From: JAJECS01 sp965219705
GTDB taxonomy: Bacteria; Chloroflexota; UBA11872
DNA: 64,000 nucleotides
Reading direction: 5' to 3'
NCBI GenBank assembly: GCA_965219705.1
Contig: OZ244789.1
Span: 2,170,001-2,234,000, forward strand
In this document: one piece after another, positions 18,403 to 26,234 of the stretch
Position numbering within the stretch: the stretch's first letter is position 1
Layout of the letters: each line of letters begins with the position of its first letter
Program-made: the position numbers and the translations under genes
The notes under the pieces: model-generated
Databases searched by the model: none
What the model was told of the DNA's origin: nothing
The model's input: only the letters and a program-made list of their open reading frames with translations

Positions 18403-19282
18403 GACGTGGTGGGCCCCCCGCCAGGCCCAGGTCCTGCGCCTGCTGCGCGCGCACCGCTTCATGGACGCCGCGCAGGTCCACCAAGTGATCTTCCACCCGG
18501 TCAGCCTGCGGTCCTGCCAGCGCTGCCTGACCATGCTGTACCACCAGGGCCTCCTTGTTCGTGTGCAACCGTCGCGCGGAGGCCTGGGCGGGGGCAGCAG
18601 CGGCTACGTCTACGGCCTCTCCGCAAAGGGTGCCGACGTGCTGGAGGCGATCGACGACGCGCCTCGCAAGCAGATCCCCTACGTGCGGGATCCCGAGACG
18701 CTCACGCCCGAGCGGGTGAGGCATCAGTTGGATGTCAACCGCTGCTTCATTGCCCTGTGGCGAGCCCTGGAGGCCGCCGATGGCCACAGCCTTGAGCGCT
18801 GGAACTCCGACCCGCATCTGCGGATGCGGTACCAGTTGGCTGGGCGTTGGCAGGTGATCCACCCCGACGGCCTGGCGCAGGTGCGCAGCCCGATAGGCGA
18901 TCACTGGCTCTTCTTCGAGATCGACCGCGGCACGAACGAGTTGCGCCGCTACCGGACCAAGGCGAGCCGCTACGCCCGCTTCTGGGACTCTGGCACCTGG
19001 CGCTCGGAGTTCCCGGTGTTTCCCGAACTGCGCATCGTGACGAGCCGGCAGTCCCGGGTGCCCCGGCTCGTCGACGCGGCGGAGGTCGGTATCCGTGGGC
19101 TCTACCACCTGGATAGCCGGGCGGTGAGCCAGGCATTGCGGGTCGCGGTGGCCTGGGCGCCGGCCTTCCTGGCCGATCCACTGGGACCGGTCTGGGAGCC
19201 GACCTTCAGTGAGGACCCAATCCGACAGAACATATGGCGCGATCCACTGAGGGAGCAAAAGGCTGGCGACGGCGTCTGGTAG
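18401..19282 (+). CDS. Replication-relaxation family protein
   Basis: A 293-residue protein of the replication-relaxation family (MobC-like, winged-helix). The N-terminus RQAQVLRLLRAHRFMDAAQV looks like the winged helix. SSGYVYGLSAKGADVL follows, then the conserved core WQVIHPDGLAQV and the acidic FFEIDRGTNELRRY, a restriction-endonuclease-like pattern. Family members are encoded on plasmids and integrative elements of Actinobacteria and Chloroflexota next to replication or transfer genes, but their biochemical role is poorly defined. A second, shorter paralogue lies at 20150-20758. The gene starts right inside an 8-bp dyad. Confidence 0.75.
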   Translation: MTWWAPRQAQVLRLLRAHRFMDAAQVHQVIFHPVSLRSCQRCLTMLYHQGLLVRVQPSRGGLGGGSSGYVYGLSAKGADVLEAIDDAPRKQIPYVRDPETLTPERVRHQLDVNRCFIALWRALEAADGHSLERWNSDPHLRMRYQLAGRWQVIHPDGLAQVRSPIGDHWLFFEIDRGTNELRRYRTKASRYARFWDSGTWRSEFPVFPELRIVTSRQSRVPRLVDAAEVGIRGLYHLDSRAVSQALRVAVAWAPAFLADPLGPVWEPTFSEDPIRQNIWRDPLREQKAGDGVW

Positions 19283-19285
19283 GCG

Positions 19286-19561
19286 GTGGACGGCGCTGGC
19301 CACGGTCAGAATGACTATGGGCTGATAGGCCGGCAACAGGTGCGAGCCCGGTGCCGGGAGTGGGGCGGCAAGCCGCAGGCGCAGATCGAGGGACTGGTGG
19401 CGGAGCGCTACGGCGGGCTAACGGAGGAACAGAAGCAGGATGCCGAGGAGGTGACGCGCGAGCCCGCAAAGCCGCCCGAGCCATCGACCGAGACCGGCGT
19501 CCAGGTGAACGCGGCCGAGCCTTTGAGTGGCTTGGATCCTGACCCGCGACCGGGCGCCTGA
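19286..19561 (+). CDS. Small acidic hypothetical protein
   Basis: A 91-codon frame starting at a GTG three bases after the preceding stop. The product is hydrophilic and rich in Glu, Gln and Pro (for example GGLTEEQKQDAEEV) and lacks known motifs. The tight spacing suggests it is co-transcribed with the replication-relaxation gene, but it may be a fragment. Confidence 0.3.
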   Translation: MDGAGHGQNDYGLIGRQQVRARCREWGGKPQAQIEGLVAERYGGLTEEQKQDAEEVTREPAKPPEPSTETGVQVNAAEPLSGLDPDPRPGA

Positions 19562-19772
19562 CCCGCGCACGCGATGGCCCGCCCATTCGGATGAGCCTTC
19601 GGATGACGTTGCGAGAGGTGGCTCGAAAGCGGGCTCGAAAGGCGTTTCGAGTGGCAAAAGCGCTCGACGCGAACGTCTGGCCCGTGCATCGGCGTCCGGC
19701 CAAACCTGATGAAAGAGGCCCAATGTTTCGCATACGCCAAGCATTGTTGACCTTTCGCTTCGCGGAACTGTT

Positions 19773-19826
19773 AACCCGTACCCCCACTCCTCGTCCTCTT
19801 CGATCCTCGTCCTGGGGGTACGGGTT
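19773..19826. repeat. 13-bp inverted repeat with internal direct repeat
   Basis: AACCCGTACCCCC (19773-19785) and GGGGGTACGGGTT (19814-19826) are perfect inverted repeats with a 28-base loop; the loop itself contains TCCTCGTCCT twice. It lies directly before the 83-bp tandem repeats. It may be a terminator, or a stem-loop of a replication or transfer origin, given the replication-relaxation genes on both sides. Confidence 0.6.
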
Positions 19827-19832
19827 CTTGGC

Positions 19833-20132
19833 CGATCCAAGCCCCCGCAGTTCCAGCGACTGCCCCATGCCCACAACCCCTGGCATCACCAAGCCTCAAG
19901 CTCCGATTTCCCATGGGGTCCAAGCCCTCGCAGCTCCAGCGACTGCACCATGCCCACAACCCCTGGCATCCCCAATCCTCGACCTGCGAATTCCCGTGGG
20001 GTCCGAGCCCTGGCAGCTCCGGCGACTGCGCCATGCCCACGCCCCCTGGTATCACCGATCCGCAGGTTGTCGATTCCCGTGCGGTCCAAGCCCCCGCAGC
20101 TCCGGCGACTGCGCCATGCCCGGTGCCCCTGG
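19833..20132. repeat. Four-copy 83-bp tandem repeat array
   Basis: The marker CAGYTCCRGCGACTGC starts at 19848, 19931, 20014 and 20097, an exact spacing of 83 bases. The best-kept part of each unit runs from RTCCRAGCCC to CCCCTGGYATC, about 55 bases; the rest of the unit is more variable. Because 83 is not a multiple of three, each copy falls in another frame. Each copy encodes, in one frame, a peptide like VGSEPWQLRRLRHAHAPW, similar to the start of the adjacent gene (VGSRQLQVLRLLYTHRL at 20159), which follows the last copy by 77 bases. The array thus seems to descend from the 5' end of that gene. Confidence 0.8.
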
Positions 20133-20149
20133 CGGTTCCCGACCTCGTG

Positions 20150-20758
20150 ATGCGGGTCCGCGTCGGATCCCGGCAGCTCCAGGTGCTGCGCCTGCTCTAC
20201 ACCCATCGGCTGCTGACGGCCGCCCAGGTCCGGGCCTTGGCCTTTGAGACCGCCACGCGGCGCACCTACGAGATCTGCCTGCAGCGGTTGCATCGCAAGG
20301 ATTGGGTGGTGCGGGCCGAGCCCCTGCATGGCGGCGCCGGCGGCGGCCGCAGCGGCTACGTCTATGGTCTCTCCGCCGAGGGTGCCGACGTGCTCGCGAC
20401 GTTGGCCGGGATCCCGCTGGCCGACATCCCGACGGTGGCCGGTCCCGAGGCTCTGGAGGCGCGCTACGTGAATCACCAACTGGCGGTCAACAGCTGCCTG
20501 CTGGCGATCCGGCAAGCCTGTCGGGCCCATCCGGCAGCCACCCTCCGCGAGTGGACGGCCGACCCGCACGCGCGGGTGCGGTACCAAGTAGGGCGGAGCT
20601 GGCGGACGGTGCATCCCGACGCCATCGCGGAGATTGAGGTGGATGGCGGACGCCGCTGGATCTATCTGGAAGTTGATCGCGGGACGGCGGAGCTGCGGCG
20701 CTACGGGCTGAAGCTGCGGCGCTACTCGCATTTCGGTCTTGGGAAGAACGCGCCCTAG
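20150..20758 (+). CDS. Replication-relaxation family protein, short paralogue
   Basis: A 202-residue paralogue of the protein at 18401, with the same landmarks in order: QLQVLRLLYTHRLLTAAQV, RSGYVYGLSAEGADVL, WRTVHPDAIAEIE and YLEVDRGTAELRRY. It stops soon after the last motif, about 80 residues earlier than its paralogue, so it may be truncated at its C-terminus. The ATG at 20150 (GTG at 20147) is chosen because family similarity starts there; the frame upstream runs through the 83-bp repeats. It converges with the STAND gene and their ends overlap by 4 bases. Confidence 0.65.
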   Translation: MRVRVGSRQLQVLRLLYTHRLLTAAQVRALAFETATRRTYEICLQRLHRKDWVVRAEPLHGGAGGGRSGYVYGLSAEGADVLATLAGIPLADIPTVAGPEALEARYVNHQLAVNSCLLAIRQACRAHPAATLREWTADPHARVRYQVGRSWRTVHPDAIAEIEVDGGRRWIYLEVDRGTAELRRYGLKLRRYSHFGLGKNAP

Positions 20759-23700
20759 TTGTCGGCTGTTTGCTGCAGCCTCGAGGCTAGCCGCTCCAAC
20801 AACGGTGCATAGATCTGCTCGTCAGTTTGCATATCGCTGTCTGCCTGGCCTGGAGATCGAAACTCGCAGCTTAGGCAAATCTCCTGAGTGAATTGCCGGA
20901 GGAGTGGATCGGCACGGCCACAACGCGAAACCGACGATATGCCGCGCATGCGACAGGTCAGGCTCCAGCATAGCTCCGCAAAGAACGGCCCAATTCGTGG
21001 TCCCGAGAGATTTCTCAGCAGCGTCAGGTATTGGCAGACCTCCTCATGCTTGACCTCGAGCGTTGCCAAGTCCGCCACCTCGAGCCGGAGAAGTGGTCGC
21101 GCTCGCTGAGCATCGGACGGCGTGACGCCGGACATTCGAATTAGCTGCTCGACAAATTCATTCAATTGAGTTGTGCTCTGGCGGCCAAACCGCGATCGAG
21201 TCCGAGCTCTGCGATATCGGTCTCGTAGGGTCGGACCCCCGGCAATACGCGTCGCGGTGTCACCTAAGTCGGTGTAGCCGTACTGACTAGCGACTCTTGA
21301 CGCCTCTTGAGTCAATTCTTCGACGCGCGCCCGATCGTCGAGTACGGAAGCGGCCTCCGCTGCTGCGTTCAGCGCGATCACTACAGCGCGAGGGATCCCG
21401 AAGTCCGAGTACGTCTCAGCCGCGCTTAGTGCGAGATGCAGGGCGGTCTCAGCTTGCGTGCCTATCGAGTCGTCGTCGCCACCTGAACGGAAGAAAGCAA
21501 GCCCCGTGTGCAGAACAAGGAATCGTGCAAACGCTATCTGCACCCGGGCTATCGCAAGCGGCGACTTAGCTGCCTTCGCCAGCTCAAAGGCCTTTTCATA
21601 GAGATCAAATACCTCGCGGAACTTTGCAATGAAATACCGAGCGCGCTCCGCTCGGGATTCCGATGGCAGCTCGACTCCGTAACTCTCGGTTATTTTGAGT
21701 TGCGATGTTTCTGACCGAAACTCGGTCTCTGCAATCCGGGCGGCAAGGTCTGCCGCTGACGAAGATGCGCCAGCGGTCAACTCAAGCGCGTTAGCTGCTT
21801 CGGCGGCAGAAATGAGGTCACGCGCTTCGGCAAGGAGTTGCGGCCACGCTTCGGGTTCGATGCTCCGAACGATTCGCGAATCGAGCGAGAGGAGTCGTGC
21901 GCTGAGGCTCATTAAGCTGTCTTGACCGATCAACTGCTTTGCAATGCCGTCGCAGATCCGAGCCAATGCTGCATCATCGATGTTTCCGAGGTTGTGCTCG
22001 GTTTCGGCAAGCAGCAAGTCGGCGAGGGCCTGATCTGCAGCTGACGGTGCCTCCGCAGCTGCCAGCGCGCGTGCTTCGACAAGCGCTTCGGTAGATCCGG
22101 TAGCGACCAGCGCCCGTACCCATGACTCCCAGAGAGGACGACTGTTGCGAATCTGCGCCGGCGGCATGGGACCAAGGAGTTCCTTCAGGAATCCGAAATC
22201 ACCCTGAGCGGCAAACAGTCGAACAAATGGCCGGATAGCGTCGATGGCCGTAGTCCAGTCATTCCCTTCGCAAGCGATCTGGTAGGCGGAGACCGGATCA
22301 TCCTGGTCCTGATACCACCTAGCCAACGCCGATTTGGCGGCCTGCAGTGAAGCCTGCCCACGTTGGTCAATCCAGCGCTGGCTAAGGAACTCACGAAAGA
22401 GTGTGTGCAGGTGGAAGACACCGGTCTCGGCCTCCGTAAGAAAGTACGGCCCTTGAACTAGCTCTCGCAGACGAACGCCTCCGCTCGGCCCAAGCAGGTG
22501 CTGCGCAACTGAGGCGTCCAATCGGGGAGGTAGCGAAAACACAAACAGATCGTTTTGTGTGCGCTTCGGAAGCTGGGTGAAGTAGCTGGCTGCAAACAAT
22601 TGGTAGATCCGGTGCCGATCCCCACGAGTCATCGCAACGAGCGTCTCCACCGTTGCATCCTTGTTGGCTGCTAGCCAGGCCCGGATCACTGCTAAGGCTG
22701 CGGGCCATCCCTCCGAGCACTCGTGAATCAGGGTCGCTCGCTCATCGTCCAGGTCAGGAATCGACTGCCGAAGGTAGGTGCTTGTCTCGCTGCGCGAGAA
22801 CTGCAACTCCTCAGCTGTCCAACACGCGAGGCGACCCTCCGCCTCCGCCGACCGCATCTCAGGCGGAGCGTCCCGTCCCGCGAGGATTAGCCGCAGCTGC
22901 GGTGCCACGTGCTGCGCAAGATGTGCAAGGAGTTGGGCACCATCGGCAGTTGAGTGATGGATGTCGTCAATAACCAGTAGCACCGGTGGAGTGGCGGCGC
23001 TGGGCCCATCGCGCGCGACGAGAAGCTCGGCAAGTTGGGTCGGGTGAGGAGCCGGTGGAGGTGCCAATCTGTTGTCGGACTGTTGTGCGGCCTGCTGCGA
23101 TCGCTGCACGGTGGCCCATGCCTGCCATCCGAACTGGGGAATGTGTTGACCTACCGCCGCGACGATGCGCTCAATAAGCTCAGCGACCGTCCAGTTGGGC
23201 TCAATTCTCACCCAAGCGGCGGGGTAGCAGAGCCTGTCTGCCACTTGGTGCAAGACCGTAGTCTTGCCGTAGCCGGGCTCCGCCAGCAGGAGTGCGCGAC
23301 CACGAAGGCGAAGTTCATCCGCGACTGGGGAGCAGAGAGTTCGCGGCAACGCTGCCTCAATGCCCGGGCGAACCGTCCCGCTAGGCGGTAGCCGCTGCAC
23401 AGGTTGATCGATTAGCTGAATGACGCTGGCTGCAAGGTCTGTGTCATCTGCGCCGCGGACAACCAGCGGTGTGCAGTCACTTGGAACTTGCTCCCCGTGT
23501 CCAGCGCCTATGATCACGAGCCGGTGCGAACCATAAGCCACACCAAGCGTGGCAAGCGCCGCGGTCGCGTCATCCTCATCCCACTTGCCTGCGAGTGGTC
23601 GAACTACGACCAGCGCGCCACAAGATTCAGCAAGCTGCGTCGCTTCTGCGAGCGATCGGATAGTGCTTGGCGGGCGGCAGACGATGGAATGACCGGACGC

Positions 23701-24207
23701 CTCGAGTGCGTCCTGCAAGGTACGTGCGCGCTCACCCCTGCCGACCACCACGACCAACTCTGGGTCGCCGGGTACCGGAGGCAACGGGGCAATTGGAATG
23801 AGGTTCTCTAGGCCCACGAAACCGGTCAATGCAGCAACGCAGGCGTCGCCACTGTCGTAGTGGTGCAGCCAGGGCGAGCACAGAATGCCGGGCAATTCTG
23901 CAGGGTCTCTGTCCGTCATCACGGCGATGGGATGCCGGGTCGCGACGCCGACTCCGAGCTCGAAGCACACATTTCCGTTCCAAGTTCCGACTTCAAACAC
24001 CGCCCGTTCGGACCCGCTGATCAATTCGGCGATGCGGTCGAGGAGGATGCCCTGCGGTACTGCCCCCAGCGGCATTGTTGGGTCCCATCCGCACTCTCGG
24101 ATAGCGGACGCCACTTTCGTTCCGTATAGGGACAGATATGGCTCAGAGTAGGGAAACCCGACGAAGATTCGCGGGTGCTTGTTGCTGCTAGACACTGGTC
24201 TCCACAA
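20755..24207 (-). CDS. STAND NTPase with N-terminal deoxyribosyltransferase/TIR-like domain
   Basis: A 1,150-residue multidomain protein. Residues 13-130 look like a nucleoside 2-deoxyribosyltransferase or TIR-like Rossmann domain (RIFVGFPYSEPY, then VFEVGTWNGNVCFELG with Glu83 as possible catalytic residue). A second Rossmann-like segment follows at 150-265. The STAND ATPase has Walker A EPGYGKTT (310-317) and Walker B LLVIDD (410-415), then a MalT-like winged helix (HLHTLFREFLSQRW) and a long helical TPR-like part. There is no LuxR DNA-binding end. The start is a TTG at 24207; a GTG at 24195 is possible. Architecture of effector, NTPase and helical sensor is that of Avs-type and related antiviral STAND proteins, so phage sensing followed by NAD or nucleotide destruction is likely but unproven. 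A MalT-type regulator is the alternative. Confidence 0.75.
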   Translation of the reverse strand: MWRPVSSSNKHPRIFVGFPYSEPYLSLYGTKVASAIRECGWDPTMPLGAVPQGILLDRIAELISGSERAVFEVGTWNGNVCFELGVGVATRHPIAVMTDRDPAELPGILCSPWLHHYDSGDACVAALTGFVGLENLIPIAPLPPVPGDPELVVVVGRGERARTLQDALEASGHSIVCRPPSTIRSLAEATQLAESCGALVVVRPLAGKWDEDDATAALATLGVAYGSHRLVIIGAGHGEQVPSDCTPLVVRGADDTDLAASVIQLIDQPVQRLPPSGTVRPGIEAALPRTLCSPVADELRLRGRALLLAEPGYGKTTVLHQVADRLCYPAAWVRIEPNWTVAELIERIVAAVGQHIPQFGWQAWATVQRSQQAAQQSDNRLAPPPAPHPTQLAELLVARDGPSAATPPVLLVIDDIHHSTADGAQLLAHLAQHVAPQLRLILAGRDAPPEMRSAEAEGRLACWTAEELQFSRSETSTYLRQSIPDLDDERATLIHECSEGWPAALAVIRAWLAANKDATVETLVAMTRGDRHRIYQLFAASYFTQLPKRTQNDLFVFSLPPRLDASVAQHLLGPSGGVRLRELVQGPYFLTEAETGVFHLHTLFREFLSQRWIDQRGQASLQAAKSALARWYQDQDDPVSAYQIACEGNDWTTAIDAIRPFVRLFAAQGDFGFLKELLGPMPPAQIRNSRPLWESWVRALVATGSTEALVEARALAAAEAPSAADQALADLLLAETEHNLGNIDDAALARICDGIAKQLIGQDSLMSLSARLLSLDSRIVRSIEPEAWPQLLAEARDLISAAEAANALELTAGASSSAADLAARIAETEFRSETSQLKITESYGVELPSESRAERARYFIAKFREVFDLYEKAFELAKAAKSPLAIARVQIAFARFLVLHTGLAFFRSGGDDDSIGTQAETALHLALSAAETYSDFGIPRAVVIALNAAAEAASVLDDRARVEELTQEASRVASQYGYTDLGDTATRIAGGPTLRDRYRRARTRSRFGRQSTTQLNEFVEQLIRMSGVTPSDAQRARPLLRLEVADLATLEVKHEEVCQYLTLLRNLSGPRIGPFFAELCWSLTCRMRGISSVSRCGRADPLLRQFTQEICLSCEFRSPGQADSDMQTDEQIYAPLLERLASRLQQTADN

Positions 24208-24326
24208 TCTCGGTGACGAGGAGCCTGGCTTCTCTGATGCTGGGAGACTATCAGGGATCCCAATGGGCGGGTTGGTGGTCGGCTAGATGTACTGACCACA
24301 GAGCAACTGTGTTGGGGCGTCAAGGG

Positions 24327-25271
24327 TTAGCCCATGGTCGGATCCCACATGGCCTGCTGTTTGCACAGGGCATTGCAGAGGACGAGAAGCTTGCGCATGC
24401 AGGCGACGAGGGCCACCTTGGGCGGCTTGCCGGCCGCGATGAGGCGCTGGTAGCAGGCGCGCAGCGTGGGGTTGACGCGGGTGGCCGTCAGGGCGGCCAT
24501 GGAGAGCGCGGCGCGGACCTGGGCGCGCCCGCCCCAGCAACTCCGGCGCCCGCGCCAGGCGCCGCTGTCGCGGTTGAAGGGCGCGACCCCGACCAGGGCG
24601 GCGACCTGCTGGCGGGAGCAGGTCCCGAGTTCGGGCACTTCGGCCAGCAAGGTGGCAGCGGCCACGGGGCCGATCCCGGGGATGCTCTGCAACCAGGCGG
24701 CGCGGGTGCGCAGCGCGGGTTCCGCCTGCACCAGGGCCGCCAACTGGCGGTCCACCTGCGCGAGGGCCGCGGTCAGCGCGGCGGCCAGGGGGTCGAAGCC
24801 CAGGTCCAGGTGGGCACGGTCGTGGCGGCGCCGCTGCCGCTCGGCCGCGCGGTCCGCGACCAGTTGGCGCCAGCAGCGGCTGAGGATCCGGAGGTCCTGG
24901 ACGGCGGCGCTGGGTTGGGGGCGCAGCGGAGGCCGGACCGCGGCCGCGAAGCGGGCCAGCACGCGCGCGTCTAGCCGGTCGGTCGTGGCCAGGATGCCAT
25001 TCGCGCGGGCGAAGTCGCGAGTCTGGCGCGGATTGACGACCACGACCGGCAGGCCAGCGGCGCTCAGGGCGGCGACCACGGCCCGCTCGTCGCCACCGCT
25101 GGCTTCCAGCCCGATGCGGGTCGGCCGCGGCGCCTCGAGCTGCCCCTGCAACCGCCGCAGGCCGCCGCGTGAGCGCGGGACCGTCCAGGTCGTCCCCGTG
25201 GGCTGCACGGCCACGTCCAACCGGGTCTTCGCCACATCGACCCCCACCGTCACGTCCGCTGGTGTCGTCAT
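24327..25271 (-). CDS. IS110-family transposase (copy A)
   Basis: A 314-residue transposase. The N-terminal DEDD RuvC-like domain starts with VTVGVDVAKTRLDVAV, giving the first Asp, and continues with IGLEASGG (Glu), VVVVNPRQTRDFARA and TDRLDARVLARF (Asp pair). The C-terminal Transposase_20 part has SIPGIGPVAAATLLAE followed by FNRDSGAWRGRR, which holds the serine of the recombinase. The ATG at 25271 follows a GGAGGGTACCCA ribosome site. Compared with copy B, about nine residues differ, five of them near the C-terminus. Such enzymes use an RNA encoded in the element to select the target; all active-site segments appear intact. Confidence 0.92.
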   Translation of the reverse strand: MTTPADVTVGVDVAKTRLDVAVQPTGTTWTVPRSRGGLRRLQGQLEAPRPTRIGLEASGGDERAVVAALSAAGLPVVVVNPRQTRDFARANGILATTDRLDARVLARFAAAVRPPLRPQPSAAVQDLRILSRCWRQLVADRAAERQRRRHDRAHLDLGFDPLAAALTAALAQVDRQLAALVQAEPALRTRAAWLQSIPGIGPVAAATLLAEVPELGTCSRQQVAALVGVAPFNRDSGAWRGRRSCWGGRAQVRAALSMAALTATRVNPTLRACYQRLIAAGKPPKVALVACMRKLLVLCNALCKQQAMWDPTMG

Positions 25272-25477
25272 TGGGTACCCTCCGGCAACCCTGGCCATGC
25301 GCCTTGCCTTGCCGATGCGGGCTCGTGCTCACGGCCCCGGCAACTGTTCGGGCTCTGGGCCAGCGTGCGGGCCGGGACGACCCTGCGCTGTGGCGGTCTC
25401 CGACGACCAAGGTGTGATCGGTCTGTCCCGGCCCGTTCACTGTGACCTTGGACCATCCAAGGCGCCGGAAACATACA
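25272..25477 (-). ncRNA. Candidate bridge RNA of IS110 copy A
   Basis: The 206-base region between the element end and the transposase start is conserved between both copies. Minus-strand bases 25417-25410 read TCACACCT, identical to the target left of the insertion. Bases 25393-25388 read CCACAG, the complement of the target right side CTGTGG. A GGTC/GACC hairpin sits between them, and ACAGTTGC at 25347-25340 equals the element's own 3' junction. This arrangement matches target and donor loops of bridge RNAs. Confidence 0.7.
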
Positions 25478-25569
25478 AGGTGTGAGACACGGCTGACGGG
25501 CGGGAGGCCGTCCAGCGAGCCGTGAGGACGCCGCCGGTTATACCACCGGAGCCAGCCAACGAGCGCCCG

Positions 25570-26234
25570 TCCACGCCGCTTCGGGAGTCCTGTCACCTAT
25601 CCGCAGTCTCGGTGGCAGAGATCTTGGCGCAAGCGGTCAATTGGCAGTTGGTGCCGCTCAGCGCGGCCGCCCGTGTCGAACTGCCACGCATCCCGAAACA
25701 TGCCGTTGCTGTGCTCAACCGGCCGTAATCCGGTGTCTCTTCAAGACCAACGAGTCACAGCCGGTCAATCCTCTGCTAGTGCTCGGGCTGCTCGCGGGCT
25801 GCGACGCGGCGAACTCTTGGACTCGCGGAGGGCCAATGCAGACCACATTTGGTGGCTTAACGGAGCCGATTGAGGCATCGCACCAGGCTGTGAGGGCTCC
25901 GGCGGCGCCGGGTCTTCAGGAAGTGCTTTCAGGTGGAGCGAGAGGATGAGAAGGGGCACAGAGCCTTCCAAGGGCGATGCGCCCTGCTGGCAGACCGATC
26001 GGTCAAGTAGCAGGGCAATCACCAATTATCCGATTGGGGTAGCCCTGGAAAGACTCCATTCTTGGTCGCTGCGGACTAGCGCTGCTTCGGCACAGTGTCA
26101 ACCGCGAACCTCCAGCTCTCCGCAGTTTGGCACCGACCTTGGGCCATTGAAGTACTCCCTCAACTGGGTGTTCCGCTTCACCCAACCGTAGAGTTTCGGC
26201 TCTTATCTACCATCTAGGCTCACGAAAAGAAGAG
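25570..26234. other. No recognisable gene
   Basis: About 660 bases between the IS481 remnant and the end of yhaN. Frames are short and lack family resemblance. The left boundary is probably the deletion point of IS481 copy A. Confidence 0.4.

Larger units (their letters stand above)
24304..25477 (-). mobile_element. IS110-family element, copy A (1,174 bp)
   Basis: Bounded by CT dinucleotides (AG on the plus strand at 24302-24303 and 25478-25479), as expected of IS110 recombination at a CT core. It has no terminal inverted repeats and contains a single transposase gene with a 206-base noncoding leader. Its length equals that of the inverted copy B at 32566-33739, and the two are nearly identical. 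Confidence 0.88.
24288..25569 (-). mobile_element. IS481-family remnant (copy A), interrupted by IS110
   Basis: Read on the minus strand, 25569-25480 encodes the C-terminal part of an IS481 transposase (RWYNRRRPHGSLDGLPP and VSRVSH), and 24301-24288 supplies its last codons and terminal repeat TGTACTGACCACAGAG (24288-24303). The IS110 element lies between these parts. If the IS110 and one CT are taken out, the frame reads VSHLCGQYI and then a stop, restoring the IS481 C-terminus. The rest of IS481 upstream of about 25569 is missing. Confidence 0.8.

Noticed and set aside
19833..20132. The regular 83-bp repeats as a CRISPR array
   Set aside because: Units are contiguous and degenerate rather than short exact repeats with unrelated spacers. 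There are no cas genes nearby.
18248..20731. Minus-strand frames opposite the replication-relaxation genes
   Set aside because: Composition is typical of GC-rich antisense frames. The plus strand carries clear family motifs.
24283..25596. The single open frame running through IS481 remnant and IS110 copy A as a fusion gene
   Set aside because: It is in a different frame from the IS110 transposase and is explained by GC-rich codon statistics. Only its two ends are real IS481 coding sequence.
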